Origin: Peteryoungia wuzhouensis
GTDB lineage: Bacteria; Pseudomonadota; Alphaproteobacteria; Rhizobiales; Rhizobiaceae
Reading direction: 5' to 3'
Length of the DNA stretch: 64,000 nucleotides
Assembly: GCF_003205195.1 (NCBI RefSeq)
Contig: NZ_QJRY01000001.1
Coordinates: forward strand, 372,001-436,000
Part shown: positions 17,693 through 28,879 of the stretch, piece after piece
Layout: each line of letters opens with the position of its first letter
Position numbering within the stretch: position 1 is the first letter of the stretch
The notes under the pieces: generated by a model
Seen by the model: the letters and a program-made list of their open reading frames with translations, nothing else
Database searches by the model: none
Told to the model about the DNA's origin: nothing
Position numbers and translations under genes: made by a program

Positions 17693-18160
17693 CTACTTCA
17701 CCAGCAGCGACTTGCCGAAATTCGAGGTCTTGAAGGGCTCCATGCCCTTGCGGGCCAGTTCGTCGGCGCGTTCGTTTTCCGGGTGGCCGGCATGGCCCTT
17801 GACCCAGTGCCACTTGACCTTGTGGCGCTGGTTGGCGGCATCGAGCGCCTGCCAGATCTCGCCGTTCTTCACCGGCTTCTTGTCGGCGGTCTTCCAGCCG
17901 TTTCTCTTCCAGCCGAAGATCCACTTCGAGATGCCGTCCATCACATATTTGCTGTCGGTGTAGAGATCGACTTCGCAGGCATCTTTCAGCGCATTGAGCG
18001 CGCTGATGGCGGCGAGCAGTTCCATGCGGTTGTTAGTGGTGTTGGCCTCACCGCCGCACAGTTCTTTCTCGACATCGCCATAGCGGAGTACGGCGCCCCA
18101 GCCGCCGGGGCCGGGATTGCCCGAGCAGGCGCCGTCGGTGAAGATGTCGACATGTTTCAT
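17693..18160 (-). CDS. rnhA: ribonuclease HI
   Basis: 155 residues, the usual length. It cuts the RNA strand of RNA-DNA hybrids, removing R-loops and primers. The catalytic acids are visible in [17 protein letters not shown] (D9), NNRMELLA (E), YTDSKYV (D) and NERADELA (D); the basic handle region [16 protein letters not shown] is also present. The ATG overlaps the thrB stop by 4 bp, so the two genes are translated in series. Confidence 0.97.
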   Translation of the reverse strand: MKHVDIFTDGACSGNPGPGGWGAVLRYGDVEKELCGGEANTTNNRMELLAAISALNALKDACEVDLYTDSKYVMDGISKWIFGWKRNGWKTADKKPVKNGEIWQALDAANQRHKVKWHWVKGHAGHPENERADELARKGMEPFKTSNFGKSLLVK

Positions 18161-19122
18161 GAAATCAGTCCGTATTCCGAGGCATTGGTGACGGCGCGGT
18201 GGAAGCGCAGCTTCTTCAGATATTCGAGCGGGTCCTTCTTGACCACCAGCGCGCCTTCCAGCGTCGTCAGCCAGTCGTAAAGGCGCGTCAGGAAGAAGCG
18301 CAAAGCCGAGCCGCGGCAGAGGACGGGAAGTGCTGATATCTCGTCGGCTGAGAGCGGGCGCACCGAGAGATACCCCTCGATCATCGCCTTGCCCTTGGTG
18401 ATGTTGTAGGAGCCGTCCTTCTCAAAGCACCAGGCATTGAGGCAGATGGACAGGTCGTAAACGAGGAAGTCGTTGCAGGCGAAATAGAAGTCGATGAGGC
18501 CCGAGAGGTCGTCGCCGAGGAAGAAGACGTTGTCGGGGAAAAGGTCGGCATGGATGACGCCTGACGGCAATTCCCTAGGCCAATGGGCGGCGAGGAAATC
18601 GAGTTCGGCGCCGATCTCCTCTTCCAGCCCCGTCTCGACCTCGTCGGCACGGGCCTCGGACTTTGCCCAGAGCGTCTGCCAGCCTTCGAGCGACAAGGCG
18701 TTCGGCCGGGTGATTTCGAAGCCTTCGCCGGCCACATGCATGCCAGCCAGCGCCTTGCCGACTTCGCGGCAGTGCTGGGCCTCGGGCTTGCGCAGCCACA
18801 TGCCTTCCAGGAAGGAGATCAGCGCCGCCGGTCGGCCGGAGAGCTCGCCCAGCAGCGCGCCATCCTTGCGCGGCAAGGGCAGCGGGCAGGACAGGCCGCG
18901 CTCGGACAAATGATGCATCAAGCCGAGGAAAAACGGCAGATCATTCCGGTCGACGCGCTTTTCATAGAGCGTCAGGATCAGCGGCTGCTTCGTCGTGTGC
19001 AGCAGGAAATTGGTGTTCTCTACGCCTTCGGCGATGCCCTTGTAGGACAGGAGTTCGCCGGCATCATATTGTGCCAGGAAGGCCTTGAGATCGATTTCGT
19101 TTATATCGGTATAGACTGCCAC
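18157..19122 (-). CDS. thrB: homoserine kinase, ThrB2 (APH-fold) type
   Basis: 321 residues, aminoglycoside phosphotransferase fold rather than the GHMP fold of E. coli ThrB; this type is standard in alphaproteobacteria. The ATP-site region is GVENTNFLL; the Brenner motif with the catalytic aspartate is [13 protein letters not shown], and the metal-binding aspartate is in [11 protein letters not shown]. It phosphorylates homoserine to give the substrate of ThrC (at 2.7-4.1 kb). It overlaps rnhA by 4 bp. Confidence 0.96.
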   Translation of the reverse strand: MAVYTDINEIDLKAFLAQYDAGELLSYKGIAEGVENTNFLLHTTKQPLILTLYEKRVDRNDLPFFLGLMHHLSERGLSCPLPLPRKDGALLGELSGRPAALISFLEGMWLRKPEAQHCREVGKALAGMHVAGEGFEITRPNALSLEGWQTLWAKSEARADEVETGLEEEIGAELDFLAAHWPRELPSGVIHADLFPDNVFFLGDDLSGLIDFYFACNDFLVYDLSICLNAWCFEKDGSYNITKGKAMIEGYLSVRPLSADEISALPVLCRGSALRFFLTRLYDWLTTLEGALVVKKDPLEYLKKLRFHRAVTNASEYGLIS

Positions 19123-19228
19123 AGCGTGAGTTTCCGTGCCGCTTCGATGAGGCCCAAAGTCCTATAACGGTGTGACGGACAGTGCCAGCCCTGGAACGAC
19201 ATGGGGCACAGGAAATGGGGGCTTCACT

Positions 19229-19540
19229 TCACCCATCGTCATGCGGGAAATGTCGCTCGACGTCGCGATGCCCTTCGATAATGGCGATGATCTCGAAGAC
19301 GTCATCCCTATATCGGAAAAAGATGATGTAACTGCGGAAGGCAAAGCTTCGAAGATCGGGCAGCAGTTCAAAACGAGGGCGGCCCATCTGTCCGGGCAGG
19401 ATAGCCAGTTCCTTGCATCTCGCTCTCAGTCTCACAACGAAAGCCGATCCTACATCAATGGAGCCACTCTCACGCGTGACATATTGCAGGATGGAGCGAA
19501 GATCGCGAACAGCACGCGGCGTGTATCGCAAACGCGGCAA
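19229..19540 (-). CDS. ParE/RelE-type toxin
   Basis: 103 residues: LRYTPRAVRDLRSILQYV at the N-terminus, LAILPGQMGRPRFELLPDLRSF in the middle and YIIFFRYRDDVFEIIAIIEGHRDVE at the end, the ParE pattern. ParE toxins poison DNA gyrase, and RelE relatives cut mRNA; the sequence favours ParE. The start codon is TTG, placed directly against the antitoxin stop (TGA-TTG), which should hold toxin synthesis below that of antitoxin. Confidence 0.87.
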   Translation of the reverse strand: MPRLRYTPRAVRDLRSILQYVTRESGSIDVGSAFVVRLRARCKELAILPGQMGRPRFELLPDLRSFAFRSYIIFFRYRDDVFEIIAIIEGHRDVERHFPHDDG

Positions 19541-19786
19541 TCAGAATCCCTGCCGTCTCAGCGAGGCCGCCTCTTTGTTTAGCGCTTCGTCCACGGACTC
19601 GTCACTGAGGTCGCCGCCCTCAGCAATCGCAGCTCGGAGTTCATGCCTCAAAGCTGCAATCTTCCCTTCCCGCTCCTCCACGAGACGCAGGCCCTCCAGC
19701 ACAACATCGCTCACAGAGCGATAGCGTCCGCTGCTCACGCTGTCTTTGACAAATTTTTCCCAGTGCTCATTGAGCAAAACGTTCAT
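19541..19786 (-). CDS. ParD-type antitoxin
   Basis: 81 residues of the ParD/CopG ribbon-helix-helix group: the N-terminal strand MNVLLNEHWEKFVKDSV, the helix SGRYRSVSDVVLEGLRLVEERE, and an acidic flexible tail (GGDLSDESVDEALNKEAA) that would wrap the toxin. It precedes the toxin gene with no gap. It would bind its own promoter and neutralise the toxin. The pair is lodged between ispH and thrB. Confidence 0.88.
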   Translation of the reverse strand: MNVLLNEHWEKFVKDSVSSGRYRSVSDVVLEGLRLVEEREGKIAALRHELRAAIAEGGDLSDESVDEALNKEAASLRRQGF

Positions 19787-19859
19787 GGAAGGACCCTGTC
19801 ATCCGACGACCTGCCCCAAAGATTGGGCAAATCGCACCCGTGGTCAAGAGATCCACCCC

Positions 19860-20864
19860 TCACCCGTTCACCCAGGCCATGTCCTCGCGGGTCAGTTCGA
19901 CGTCGCGCAGTTCGCGGTTGACGAGGAAATGCTCGTTTTCTTCGGCCGTGATCGCAAGCTCGACCTTGGCGTCGAAACGCTGGCGAAAAGCCTCGATGAT
20001 TTCATCGACGATGACTTCCGGGGCCGAGGCGCCGGCGGAGATGCCGAGCGTACCGATCGTTCCGACATCGTCCCAGTCGATTTCGGACGCCCGCTGGACG
20101 AGCATGGAGCGGGTGGCCCCTGCCCTCAGGGCCACTTCAACGAGGCGCTTGGAGTTGGACGAGTTGGGGGCGCCGACGACGATGAAGAGGTCGCAGCCGG
20201 GGGCGGCCTGCTTGACGGCTTCCTGGCGGTTGGTGGTGGCGTAGCAGATGCTGTCGGCCGAGGGGGCCGTCAGGTTGGGGAAGCGCTCCATCAGCTTGGC
20301 TATGACGCCGGCGGTATCGTCGACCGAGAGTGTCGTCTGGGTGACGAAGCCGAGGTTGTCGGGGTCGGCGGGCGTGTAGGCCGCCGCGTCTTCGACCGTC
20401 TCGACCAGCGAGACCGAACCTTCCGGCAACTGGCCCATGGTGCCGATCACTTCCGGGTGGCCATTGTGGCCGATCAGGATGACATGGCGACCGAGGCGCT
20501 GGTGGCGCATGGCCTGCTTGTGAACCTTGGAGACCAGCGGGCATGTGGCATCGAGATAGAAAAGGTTTCGGCTTGCCGCATCCTCCGGCACCGATTTCGG
20601 CACGCCATGGGCGGAGAAAACGACGGGCTGCTGGCGATGTTCGGCGGGGATTTCGTCCAGTTCCTCGACGAAGATCGCGCCCTTGGCCTCAAGCCCTTCC
20701 ACGACATAGCGGTTATGGACGATCTCGTGGCGCACATAAACCGGGGCCCCGTAGCGCTTGAGCGCGAGCACGACGATCTGGATCGCGCGGTCGACACCGG
20801 CGCAGAAGCCGCGCGGGCCGCAGAGCCTTATCGTCAGAGGGGGGCGGTTCACATGCATGTTCAT
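19860..20864 (-). CDS. ispH: 4-hydroxy-3-methylbut-2-enyl diphosphate reductase
   Basis: Last enzyme of the MEP isoprenoid pathway, giving IPP and DMAPP; dxs, the first, is at 60.6 kb. 334 residues from ATG 20864 (MNMHVNRPP); a 5-residue longer start overlaps the preceding gene. The three [4Fe-4S] cysteines are in [11 protein letters not shown] (C21), [13 protein letters not shown] and [11 protein letters not shown]. Substrate-binding residues are seen in HGVPKSVP (histidine) and VTQTTLS. All key residues are present. Confidence 0.97.
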   Translation of the reverse strand: MNMHVNRPPLTIRLCGPRGFCAGVDRAIQIVVLALKRYGAPVYVRHEIVHNRYVVEGLEAKGAIFVEELDEIPAEHRQQPVVFSAHGVPKSVPEDAASRNLFYLDATCPLVSKVHKQAMRHQRLGRHVILIGHNGHPEVIGTMGQLPEGSVSLVETVEDAAAYTPADPDNLGFVTQTTLSVDDTAGVIAKLMERFPNLTAPSADSICYATTNRQEAVKQAAPGCDLFIVVGAPNSSNSKRLVEVALRAGATRSMLVQRASEIDWDDVGTIGTLGISAGASAPEVIVDEIIEAFRQRFDAKVELAITAEENEHFLVNRELRDVELTREDMAWVNG

Positions 20865-20868
20865 CAAA

Positions 20869-21234
20869 TCAGCCGGCAATCAGGACAGCGAGAATGGCGA
20901 GCGCTGCGGGCAGAGCCTGAATGACAAAGATCTTCCGCGACGCCGTTGCACCCCCATATAGGCCTGCGACCAGCACACAGCCAAGGAAAAACAACTGAAT
21001 TTGATAGCCTACGACAAGATCCGGATGCAGCAGGCCCCAGATCAGGCCGGCCGCGAGGAAGCCGTTGTAGAGCCCCTGGTTGGCCGCCATGACCTTGGTC
21101 GCTTCCGCCTGTTCCGGCTTCAGGCCAAAGGCGCCGCGGCCGGTGGGCGTGGTCCAGAGAAACATCTCCAGCACGAGAATGTAGATGTGTTCGAGAGCGA
21201 CGAGCGCGACCAGTGTCGAGGCGAGATAGGACAT
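20869..21234 (-). CDS. DUF1304 small membrane protein
   Basis: 121 residues with four predicted membrane helices: [57 protein letters not shown] and [15 protein letters not shown]. The paired EHIYI..LEMFLW and [11 protein letters not shown] are typical of the DUF1304 (YqjF/YwjE-like) family. Function unknown. It lies between SURF1 and ispH on the same strand. Confidence 0.87.
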   Translation of the reverse strand: MSYLASTLVALVALEHIYILVLEMFLWTTPTGRGAFGLKPEQAEATKVMAANQGLYNGFLAAGLIWGLLHPDLVVGYQIQLFFLGCVLVAGLYGGATASRKIFVIQALPAALAILAVLIAG

Positions 21235-21306
21235 GCGGTTCCCCCAAGGGGCAGCCGCGATTCCGGCTGCACTTTGAGCGTGTTTAGCCGAAATCGCCGC
21301 GCGCCT

Positions 21307-22059
21307 CTACGGGGTTTTGCGGCGGAAAAGTCCAGCGATCGTAACGGCGGCCAGCGCGAAGGCAAGACCATACCAGGTGATGGCATATTGCAGATGGCTG
21401 TTGGGCAGATCGACCTGGGTCACCCCGCCCTTCGGCAGGCCGCCTGCGACGGGTGTCGCATCGGCATCGAGGAAGAAGGGCAGCACGCGGTCTTCCGGCA
21501 GACCGGTGGACGCCGCCATGCGGGTCAGATCCTTCCAGTAGAAGATGTTGGTGCCTTCATTGTTATCAGGCACGAGCGATGACGGTTTCTCATTCAGCTT
21601 CGCACGGGCCAGACCCGTGATCGTCTGTTCACCCTCGACCAGGCTTTCCGGGCGGGTCTTGGGGTCCTTGCGGTCATAGGGGACGAAGCCCCTGTTGACG
21701 AAGAGGTAGCGACCGTCCGCCATTTCCAGCGGTGTGTAGAGATAGAAGCCGGACTGGCCGTCGAAGGTGGCGAGGAAATGACGCTCCTTGTCGTTGAGGA
21801 AGCGGCCACTGGCGCTGGCGTGGCGGTAATCGATCTCTTCTCCCGCCGCCAGACGCGCCGCGATATCAGACACATCGACGGCCGGCGCATGGCTGCGCTC
21901 GTCTATGTCTGCGAGCAGGCTTTCCTTCCAGTGGAGACGGTTGACCTGCCAGGTCCCGAGCGACAGCAGGATGGCCATGGCGACCGGCACCAGCACGAGC
22001 CCGATCCAGAAGCGCCAGCCCCGCCCGCCTACCTGGAGCCGGTTACCCTGCTCAGCCAC
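21307..22059 (-). CDS. SURF1 family cytochrome oxidase assembly protein
   Basis: 250 residues, two membrane helices near the ends (WIGLVLVPVAMAILLSLGTWQV and YAITWYGLAFALAAVTIAG) with a periplasmic domain between. The motif LGTWQVNRLHWKE is the SURF1 hallmark, and FVNRGFVPYDRKDP the second conserved box. SURF1 helps insert heme a into subunit I of aa3-type oxidase (CtaD, encoded at 25.3 kb in the same run). It overlaps the DUF983 gene by 8 bp. Confidence 0.93.
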   Translation of the reverse strand: MAEQGNRLQVGGRGWRFWIGLVLVPVAMAILLSLGTWQVNRLHWKESLLADIDERSHAPAVDVSDIAARLAAGEEIDYRHASASGRFLNDKERHFLATFDGQSGFYLYTPLEMADGRYLFVNRGFVPYDRKDPKTRPESLVEGEQTITGLARAKLNEKPSSLVPDNNEGTNIFYWKDLTRMAASTGLPEDRVLPFFLDADATPVAGGLPKGGVTQVDLPNSHLQYAITWYGLAFALAAVTIAGLFRRKTP

Positions 22060-22438
22060 GGTCGATGACCCCAGGGGCGGCGTTGTGACGATACTGCAGG
22101 GCGATCAGCAACGCCTTCAGCGTGCGCATCAGCCAGAGCGTCAGTCCCACGCCGAGGGGGGCGAAGACGAGGATGTGCAGCCAGACGGAGGGCTGGTAGG
22201 TGAGTTCGACCCAGACGGCGAAACCGACCACCAGAAGGTCGGCCAGCAGGATGACGAAGATCGCCGGGCCATCGCCCGCATCAATGAAGGAGTAATCGAG
22301 CCCGCAGGAGGCGCAGCGCTGCTTCGGCTTGGTCAGTCCATCGAACAGCTTGCCATTGCCGCAGCGCGGGCAGGAGGCCGAGAGCGCTGCCTTCATCGGG
22401 TCTACCGGCGGGAATTTCGCATTGTCTTCGGTCATCAT
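22052..22438 (-). CDS. DUF983 membrane protein
   Basis: 128 residues. An N-terminal zinc-ribbon-like part, SCPRCGNGKLFDG then RCASCGLDYSF (four cysteines), is followed by two hydrophobic helices (IFVILLADLLVVGFAVWV and LHILVFAPLGVGLTLWLM). The family is nearly always between ctaE and SURF1 in alphaproteobacteria, implying a role in oxidase assembly, but no biochemical function is established. ATG 22438 follows AAGGAGCAAG; a start 12 codons upstream is less likely. Confidence 0.88.
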   Translation of the reverse strand: MMTEDNAKFPPVDPMKAALSASCPRCGNGKLFDGLTKPKQRCASCGLDYSFIDAGDGPAIFVILLADLLVVGFAVWVELTYQPSVWLHILVFAPLGVGLTLWLMRTLKALLIALQYRHNAAPGVIDRG

Positions 22439-22543
22439 CTTGCTCCTTCGGGGTCGCCCCGATTCTGTCGCCAACCTTTAGCGGAGGGCGACGTTCCATC
22501 CCAGAGTGCGCAGCGTCGCAGGGGAGGACATCTTCGGCGGCGG

Positions 22544-22574
22544 AAAACGAAAAAGGGCGGCTTTCGCCGCCCTT
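22544..22574 (-). terminator. rho-independent terminator after ctaE
   Basis: Stem AAGGGCGG / CCGCCCTT (22553-22560 and 22567-22574) with a 6-nt loop. On the minus strand it is followed by TTTTTCGTTTT. It should end or attenuate the oxidase operon before DUF983-SURF1. Confidence 0.85.
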
Positions 22575-22591
22575 GAATGCTTTGGCCGCAA

Positions 22592-23470
22592 TCAGCCGGC
22601 GTGCAGCGGTGCACCCCAGTCGCCCCAGATGTAGATGGCGAAGAAGAGGAACAGCCAGACGACGTCGACGAAGTGCCAGTACCAGGCGGCAGCTTCGAAG
22701 CCGAAATGCTGCTGCGGGGTGAAGTGGCCGGCAAGCGCGCGGAACAGGCAGACGATCAGGAAGATCGTACCGATCAGAACGTGGAAGCCGTGGAAACCGG
22801 TCGCCATGAAGAAGGTCGCGCCGTAGATCGAGTTCTTGAAGTCGAACGGCGAGTGCATGTACTCGTAGGCTTGGACCGACGAGAACAGGATGCCGAGCAG
22901 GACCGTCAGGACCAGACCGGAGACGACGCCCTTGCGGTCGTTGTGCAGCAGCGCATGGTGAGCCCAGGTGACGCAGGTGCCGGACAGCAGCAGGATGACG
23001 GTGTTGTAGAGCGGCAGGTGCCAGGGATCGACGACCTCGATGCCCTTCGGCGGCCAGGTGCCACCGGTGAATTCGACGCGGCTCGCCTGGATCGCTTCAT
23101 TGGCGAAGAGGCTGGCATCGAAGAAGGCCCAGAACCAGGCGACGAAGAACATCACTTCCGACGCGATGAACATGATCATGCCATAGCGCAGATGCAGCGA
23201 CACGACGCGCGTATGGGCCCCGGCATGCGCTTCCTTGATCGTATCGGCCCACCAGGCGAACATGGTGAAGATCACGATGGCAAGGCCGATGAAGAAGAGC
23301 CACGGATGGGCCAGTTCAAGACCGAACAGCTTGAACGAACCGCCATGCAGATAGCGCATGTAGCCGACGCCGCCGAAGGTCAGGAGGAAGGCACCGATCG
23401 AGGCCAGGATCGGCCAGGGGCTCGGATCGATGATGTGGTAGTCGTGGTTCTTCTGGTGCGCTTCGGCCAT
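22592..23470 (-). CDS. ctaE: cytochrome c oxidase subunit III
   Basis: 292 residues, seven membrane helices. Markers are HDYHIIDPSPWPILASIGAFLL at the start, the glutamate-bearing helix FVAWFWAFFDASLF after SEVMFF, and GATFFMATGFHGFHVLIGTIFL near the C-terminus. Third subunit of the aa3-type proton-pumping terminal oxidase. It lies in its usual place downstream of ctaG. Confidence 0.97.
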   Translation of the reverse strand: MAEAHQKNHDYHIIDPSPWPILASIGAFLLTFGGVGYMRYLHGGSFKLFGLELAHPWLFFIGLAIVIFTMFAWWADTIKEAHAGAHTRVVSLHLRYGMIMFIASEVMFFVAWFWAFFDASLFANEAIQASRVEFTGGTWPPKGIEVVDPWHLPLYNTVILLLSGTCVTWAHHALLHNDRKGVVSGLVLTVLLGILFSSVQAYEYMHSPFDFKNSIYGATFFMATGFHGFHVLIGTIFLIVCLFRALAGHFTPQQHFGFEAAAWYWHFVDVVWLFLFFAIYIWGDWGAPLHAG

Positions 23471-23525
23471 TTCAGCAATCCCCGAATGTCAATTTCATTA
23501 CGAGACCCGGCTTACCGGACCCCTC

Positions 23526-24152
23526 TCACAGTTTCGGCTGTTCCTTGCCCTTGTCCACGTTCAGCGCTGCTACCGGCTTGTCATCTTCGCGCGGATAGAA
23601 GGTGTAGGAAAGGGTAATCGTTCCGATGTCCTTGGTCTCTTCCGCATCGACGATGGCGGGGTCAACGAAGAAGACAACCGGCATTTCCAGTGTCTCGCCC
23701 GGCTGCAACGTGGTCTTGGTGAAGCAGAAGCACTGGACCTTGTTGAAATAGGCGCCGGCCTCGCCTGGGGAGACGTTGAAGATCGCCTCGCCAGTGACCG
23801 GTTCAGACGAATGATTGGTGGCGGTGTAGCGGATCTCGACGGTCTCGCCGATCTTCGGCGTGATCTTCTTGTCGATCGGCTTGAAATCCCAGTTCAGGCC
23901 GTTCGAGACATTGGCGTCGAAGGTCACATTGATCGTCTTGTCGAGGACAACCTCGGACATCTGCTCGACGCGCTGCGTGGTGCCACCATACCCGGTGACC
24001 TTGCAGAACATCTGGTAGAGCGGAACGGCGGCAAAGCTCATGCCGACCATGGCACCGACGAAGACGACACAAGCCGTCGCGACGCCGAAATCGCGGCGGG
24101 TCGCGCGGCGGTCGGTTGTCTTCGGCATGTGGTTCATCGGGGTGTCTGCCAT
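23526..24152 (-). CDS. ctaG: cytochrome c oxidase assembly protein CtaG (Cox11)
   Basis: 208 residues. One N-terminal membrane helix ([23 protein letters not shown]) then a periplasmic Ig-like domain with the copper-binding motif [15 protein letters not shown] (CxC). It delivers copper to the CuB site of subunit I. The [13 protein letters not shown] cysteine after the helix is also conserved in Cox11. It sits between coxF and ctaE. Confidence 0.95.
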   Translation of the reverse strand: MADTPMNHMPKTTDRRATRRDFGVATACVVFVGAMVGMSFAAVPLYQMFCKVTGYGGTTQRVEQMSEVVLDKTINVTFDANVSNGLNWDFKPIDKKITPKIGETVEIRYTATNHSSEPVTGEAIFNVSPGEAGAYFNKVQCFCFTKTTLQPGETLEMPVVFFVDPAIVDAEETKDIGTITLSYTFYPREDDKPVAALNVDKGKEQPKL

Positions 24153-24164
24153 GATGCTTTTCCG

Positions 24165-24299
24165 TCAGCCGACATTGCTGATCTTGATGATCGTCACCGC
24201 GTAGAAGATCACCACGAGAAAGGCCAGAACCACGCCAAGGGCAATATTGCGGCCACGGCGCGACTTCTTCTGCACGTCATTGAGCTCGATGGTTTCCAT
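24165..24299 (-). CDS. coxF: small oxidase-cluster membrane protein CoxF
   Basis: 44 residues: a charged N-terminus ([18 protein letters not shown]) and one membrane helix (IALGVVLAFLVVIFYAVTI). Its ATG shares one base with the ctaB stop (TGATG). A short single-helix protein at this point, between ctaB and ctaG, is regularly found in rhizobial oxidase clusters and named CoxF. Its exact role in assembly or as an accessory subunit is not established. Confidence 0.8.
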   Translation of the reverse strand: METIELNDVQKKSRRGRNIALGVVLAFLVVIFYAVTIIKISNVG

Positions 24300-25255
24300 C
24301 AGGCGGTACCTCCGAGGGACAGGATCGCGGGTGCGAGATAAAGGTCGATCATCAGCGCGGAGAAGATCGCGAAGAGATAGAAGATCGAATAGCCGAAGAG
24401 CTTCTTGGCCGGCACCATCTTCTCGTCGCCGTCGGCCATGCGCCAGACGGCGATGGAACAGTGGACGAAGACGATGCCGAGCAGGCCGGCCACAATGCCG
24501 TAGCCAACCGAGGACAGTCCAGTGAAGGTCGGCAGCACGCCGGTCACGGCGGTCAGCACGGCATAGACGGCGATCTGGCGCTTGGTCGAGGGAATGCCGG
24601 CGACATTCGGCATCATCGGCACGCCGACTGCGCCGTAGTCCTTCATCTTGAACAGCGCCAGCGCCCAGAAATGGGCCGGCGTCCAGAGGAAGATGATCAT
24701 GAACAGAATGAAGCTGTCGAGCGACACGCCGCCCGTCACGCAGGCCCAACCGACCATGGGCGGGAAGGCGCCGGCCGCACCGCCGATAACGATGTTCTGC
24801 GGGGTCGAGCGCTTGAGCCACATCGTGTAGACGACGGCATAGAAGAAGATGGTGAAGGCGAGCAGGCCGGCGGCGAACCAGTTGACGGCGAGGCCAAGGA
24901 TGGCGACCGAAAACACCGAGAGCACGAGGCCGAAGGCGAGCGCTTCATGCGGCGTGATGCGGCCGGCCGGAACGGGACGGGTCGCGGTGCGCGACATCAC
25001 GGCGTCGATATCGGCATCATACCACATGTTGAGCGCACCGGAGGCCCCTGCCCCGACCGCGATGCACAGGATGGCGATGAAGCCGATGACCGGATTGATG
25101 GAGCCGGGGGCGAGAACGAGGCCCGCCAGCGCGGTGAAGACGACGAGCGACATGACACGCGGCTTCAGAAGCGCGAAGAAATCGCGCGGGCCGGCTTCGG
25201 ACAGGCGGATTTCGCCCTCGAGGCCGAATACGTCGCGATTGTCGATGACTGTCAT
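24299..25255 (-). CDS. ctaB: protoheme IX farnesyltransferase (heme O synthase)
   Basis: 318 residues, UbiA-family prenyltransferase with about nine helices. The first Asp-rich motif is [21 protein letters not shown], with the heme-binding-type [13 protein letters not shown] before it; the second conserved loop is in [13 protein letters not shown]. It converts heme B to heme O, the precursor of the heme A used in CtaD. It lies 90 bp after ctaD in the same direction. Confidence 0.96.
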   Translation of the reverse strand: MTVIDNRDVFGLEGEIRLSEAGPRDFFALLKPRVMSLVVFTALAGLVLAPGSINPVIGFIAILCIAVGAGASGALNMWYDADIDAVMSRTATRPVPAGRITPHEALAFGLVLSVFSVAILGLAVNWFAAGLLAFTIFFYAVVYTMWLKRSTPQNIVIGGAAGAFPPMVGWACVTGGVSLDSFILFMIIFLWTPAHFWALALFKMKDYGAVGVPMMPNVAGIPSTKRQIAVYAVLTAVTGVLPTFTGLSSVGYGIVAGLLGIVFVHCSIAVWRMADGDEKMVPAKKLFGYSIFYLFAIFSALMIDLYLAPAILSLGGTA

Positions 25256-25345
25256 TCTGTTGCTTTCCGTCTTCCGTCTGGTCTTTCGGGCGCCGCAATC
25301 CCGATGACTGCGGCGCCCGATTGTCTAGGAGATGCGAAGATCTGA

Positions 25346-27912
<2,567 letters not shown>

Positions 27913-28241
27913 CACGGTTTGGTCTCCCACAAGCGCTTGATCCACATCAAACCATAGCGCAAAAATCATGCTAGTGTCGCCGTTTAAAATCACAGATCGG
28001 CCGCATTCGCAATACGCTGAGGTGAAAGCCGGTGCGGCATTTTTGCGCTTGATCAATTGGCGGGCGCCTTCCTTCACAGGCTTTTCCCCAACCGGCTGAG
28101 CAAGTCGGTCCGAATGCCCGCCAGAGGCGCGCAGCCAGTCCCAATTATGCCGCAGTCGACCGTAAAACAGGCGTCGGGGCTTTCCATTTCCCCACCCGGG
28201 CGACAAGAATGTGCGGGATGATTCGTTTTCCAGAGGTATTC
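27913..28241. other. 329-bp divergent intergenic region, ctaC / ialB
   Basis: Holds the start regions of the oxidase operon and of the IalB-like gene. Apart from the FNR/FixK-type box at 27937-27950 there is a half site (TTGATCAATTGG, 28049-28060). No other gene, RNA or repeat is recognisable. Confidence 0.5.
27937..27950. promoter_or_regulatory. FNR/FixK-type box upstream of ctaC
   Basis: TTGATCCACATCAA is a perfect match to TTGAT-N4-ATCAA, the binding site of FixK/FnrN regulators that respond to low oxygen in rhizobia. It is only 25 bp from the ctaC start codon, which would put it over or downstream of the core promoter. That position fits repression of the aerobic aa3 oxidase rather than activation. 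Confidence 0.7.
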
Positions 28242-28772
28242 ATGGGTCTTTCGAGACGTGTCTGGTCTGGCCTTGCCGCAACCGCCGTGCTTTTCAGCAC
28301 GCTTGCAGGCCCGGCACAGAGCCAGCAAACACAGCAGCAGCCCGGCACCGTGCGCTCCAACCACGGAGCCTGGTCGGTGATCTGCGACAAGCCGGCCGGG
28401 GCCAATGCAGAGCAATGCGCGCTGATGCAGAACGTGATCGCGGAAGACCGGCCCGAAGTGGGCCTCTCCGTCGTCGTCTTGAAGACCGCTGACCGCAAAG
28501 CCCGCATCCTGCGCATTCTGGCGCCGCTCGGCGTGCTCTTGAAGGATGGCATGGAGCTGTTCGTCGACGGCAACAATATCGGTCGCGCCTATTTCACCCG
28601 CTGCTTCTCCGAGGGCTGCTATGTCGAGGTCGAGATCGACGAAGAGCTGATGAAGATCCTGCGCGCCGGCAAGGCCGCCGTCTTTGCGCTGCGTGAGTCG
28701 GCCGATCAGGACCGCGTCGGCATTCCGATCGAGCTCGCCGGCTTCGGCGAGGGTTATGACACGCTGCCATGA
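28242..28772 (+). CDS. invasion-associated locus B (IalB) family periplasmic protein
   Basis: 176 residues. A signal peptide (GLAATAVLFSTLAGPAQS) precedes the IalB domain: SNHGAWSVICDKP, the cysteine pair region QCALMQ, and RCFSEGCYVEVEIDEELM with a conserved second cysteine pair. Named after a Bartonella gene linked to entry into erythrocytes, but widespread in free-living Rhizobiales, where the role is unknown. ATG 28242 has AGAGG 6 bp upstream. A terminator follows. Confidence 0.87.
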   Translation: MGLSRRVWSGLAATAVLFSTLAGPAQSQQTQQQPGTVRSNHGAWSVICDKPAGANAEQCALMQNVIAEDRPEVGLSVVVLKTADRKARILRILAPLGVLLKDGMELFVDGNNIGRAYFTRCFSEGCYVEVEIDEELMKILRAGKAAVFALRESADQDRVGIPIELAGFGEGYDTLP

Positions 28773-28804
28773 TACATCGCCTGATCGTGAAGTCGTGATC
28801 TTTC

Positions 28805-28838
28805 GGGGCAAGTCCATCGGGCTTGCCCCTTTCTTATT
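28805..28838 (+). terminator. rho-independent terminator after the ialB-like gene
   Basis: Stem GGGGCAAG / CTTGCCCC (28805-28812 and 28822-28829), 9-nt loop, then TTTCTTATT. Separates the IalB gene from tldD. Confidence 0.85.
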
Positions 28839-28879
28839 GTCCCCCTACATGCAGGGGCCAGCGCTTCAAGGAGACCCGC

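Noticed and set aside
28049-28060. Second FNR/FixK box (TTGATCAATTGG)
   Set aside because: Only the left half of the consensus fits; the right arm lacks ATCAA.
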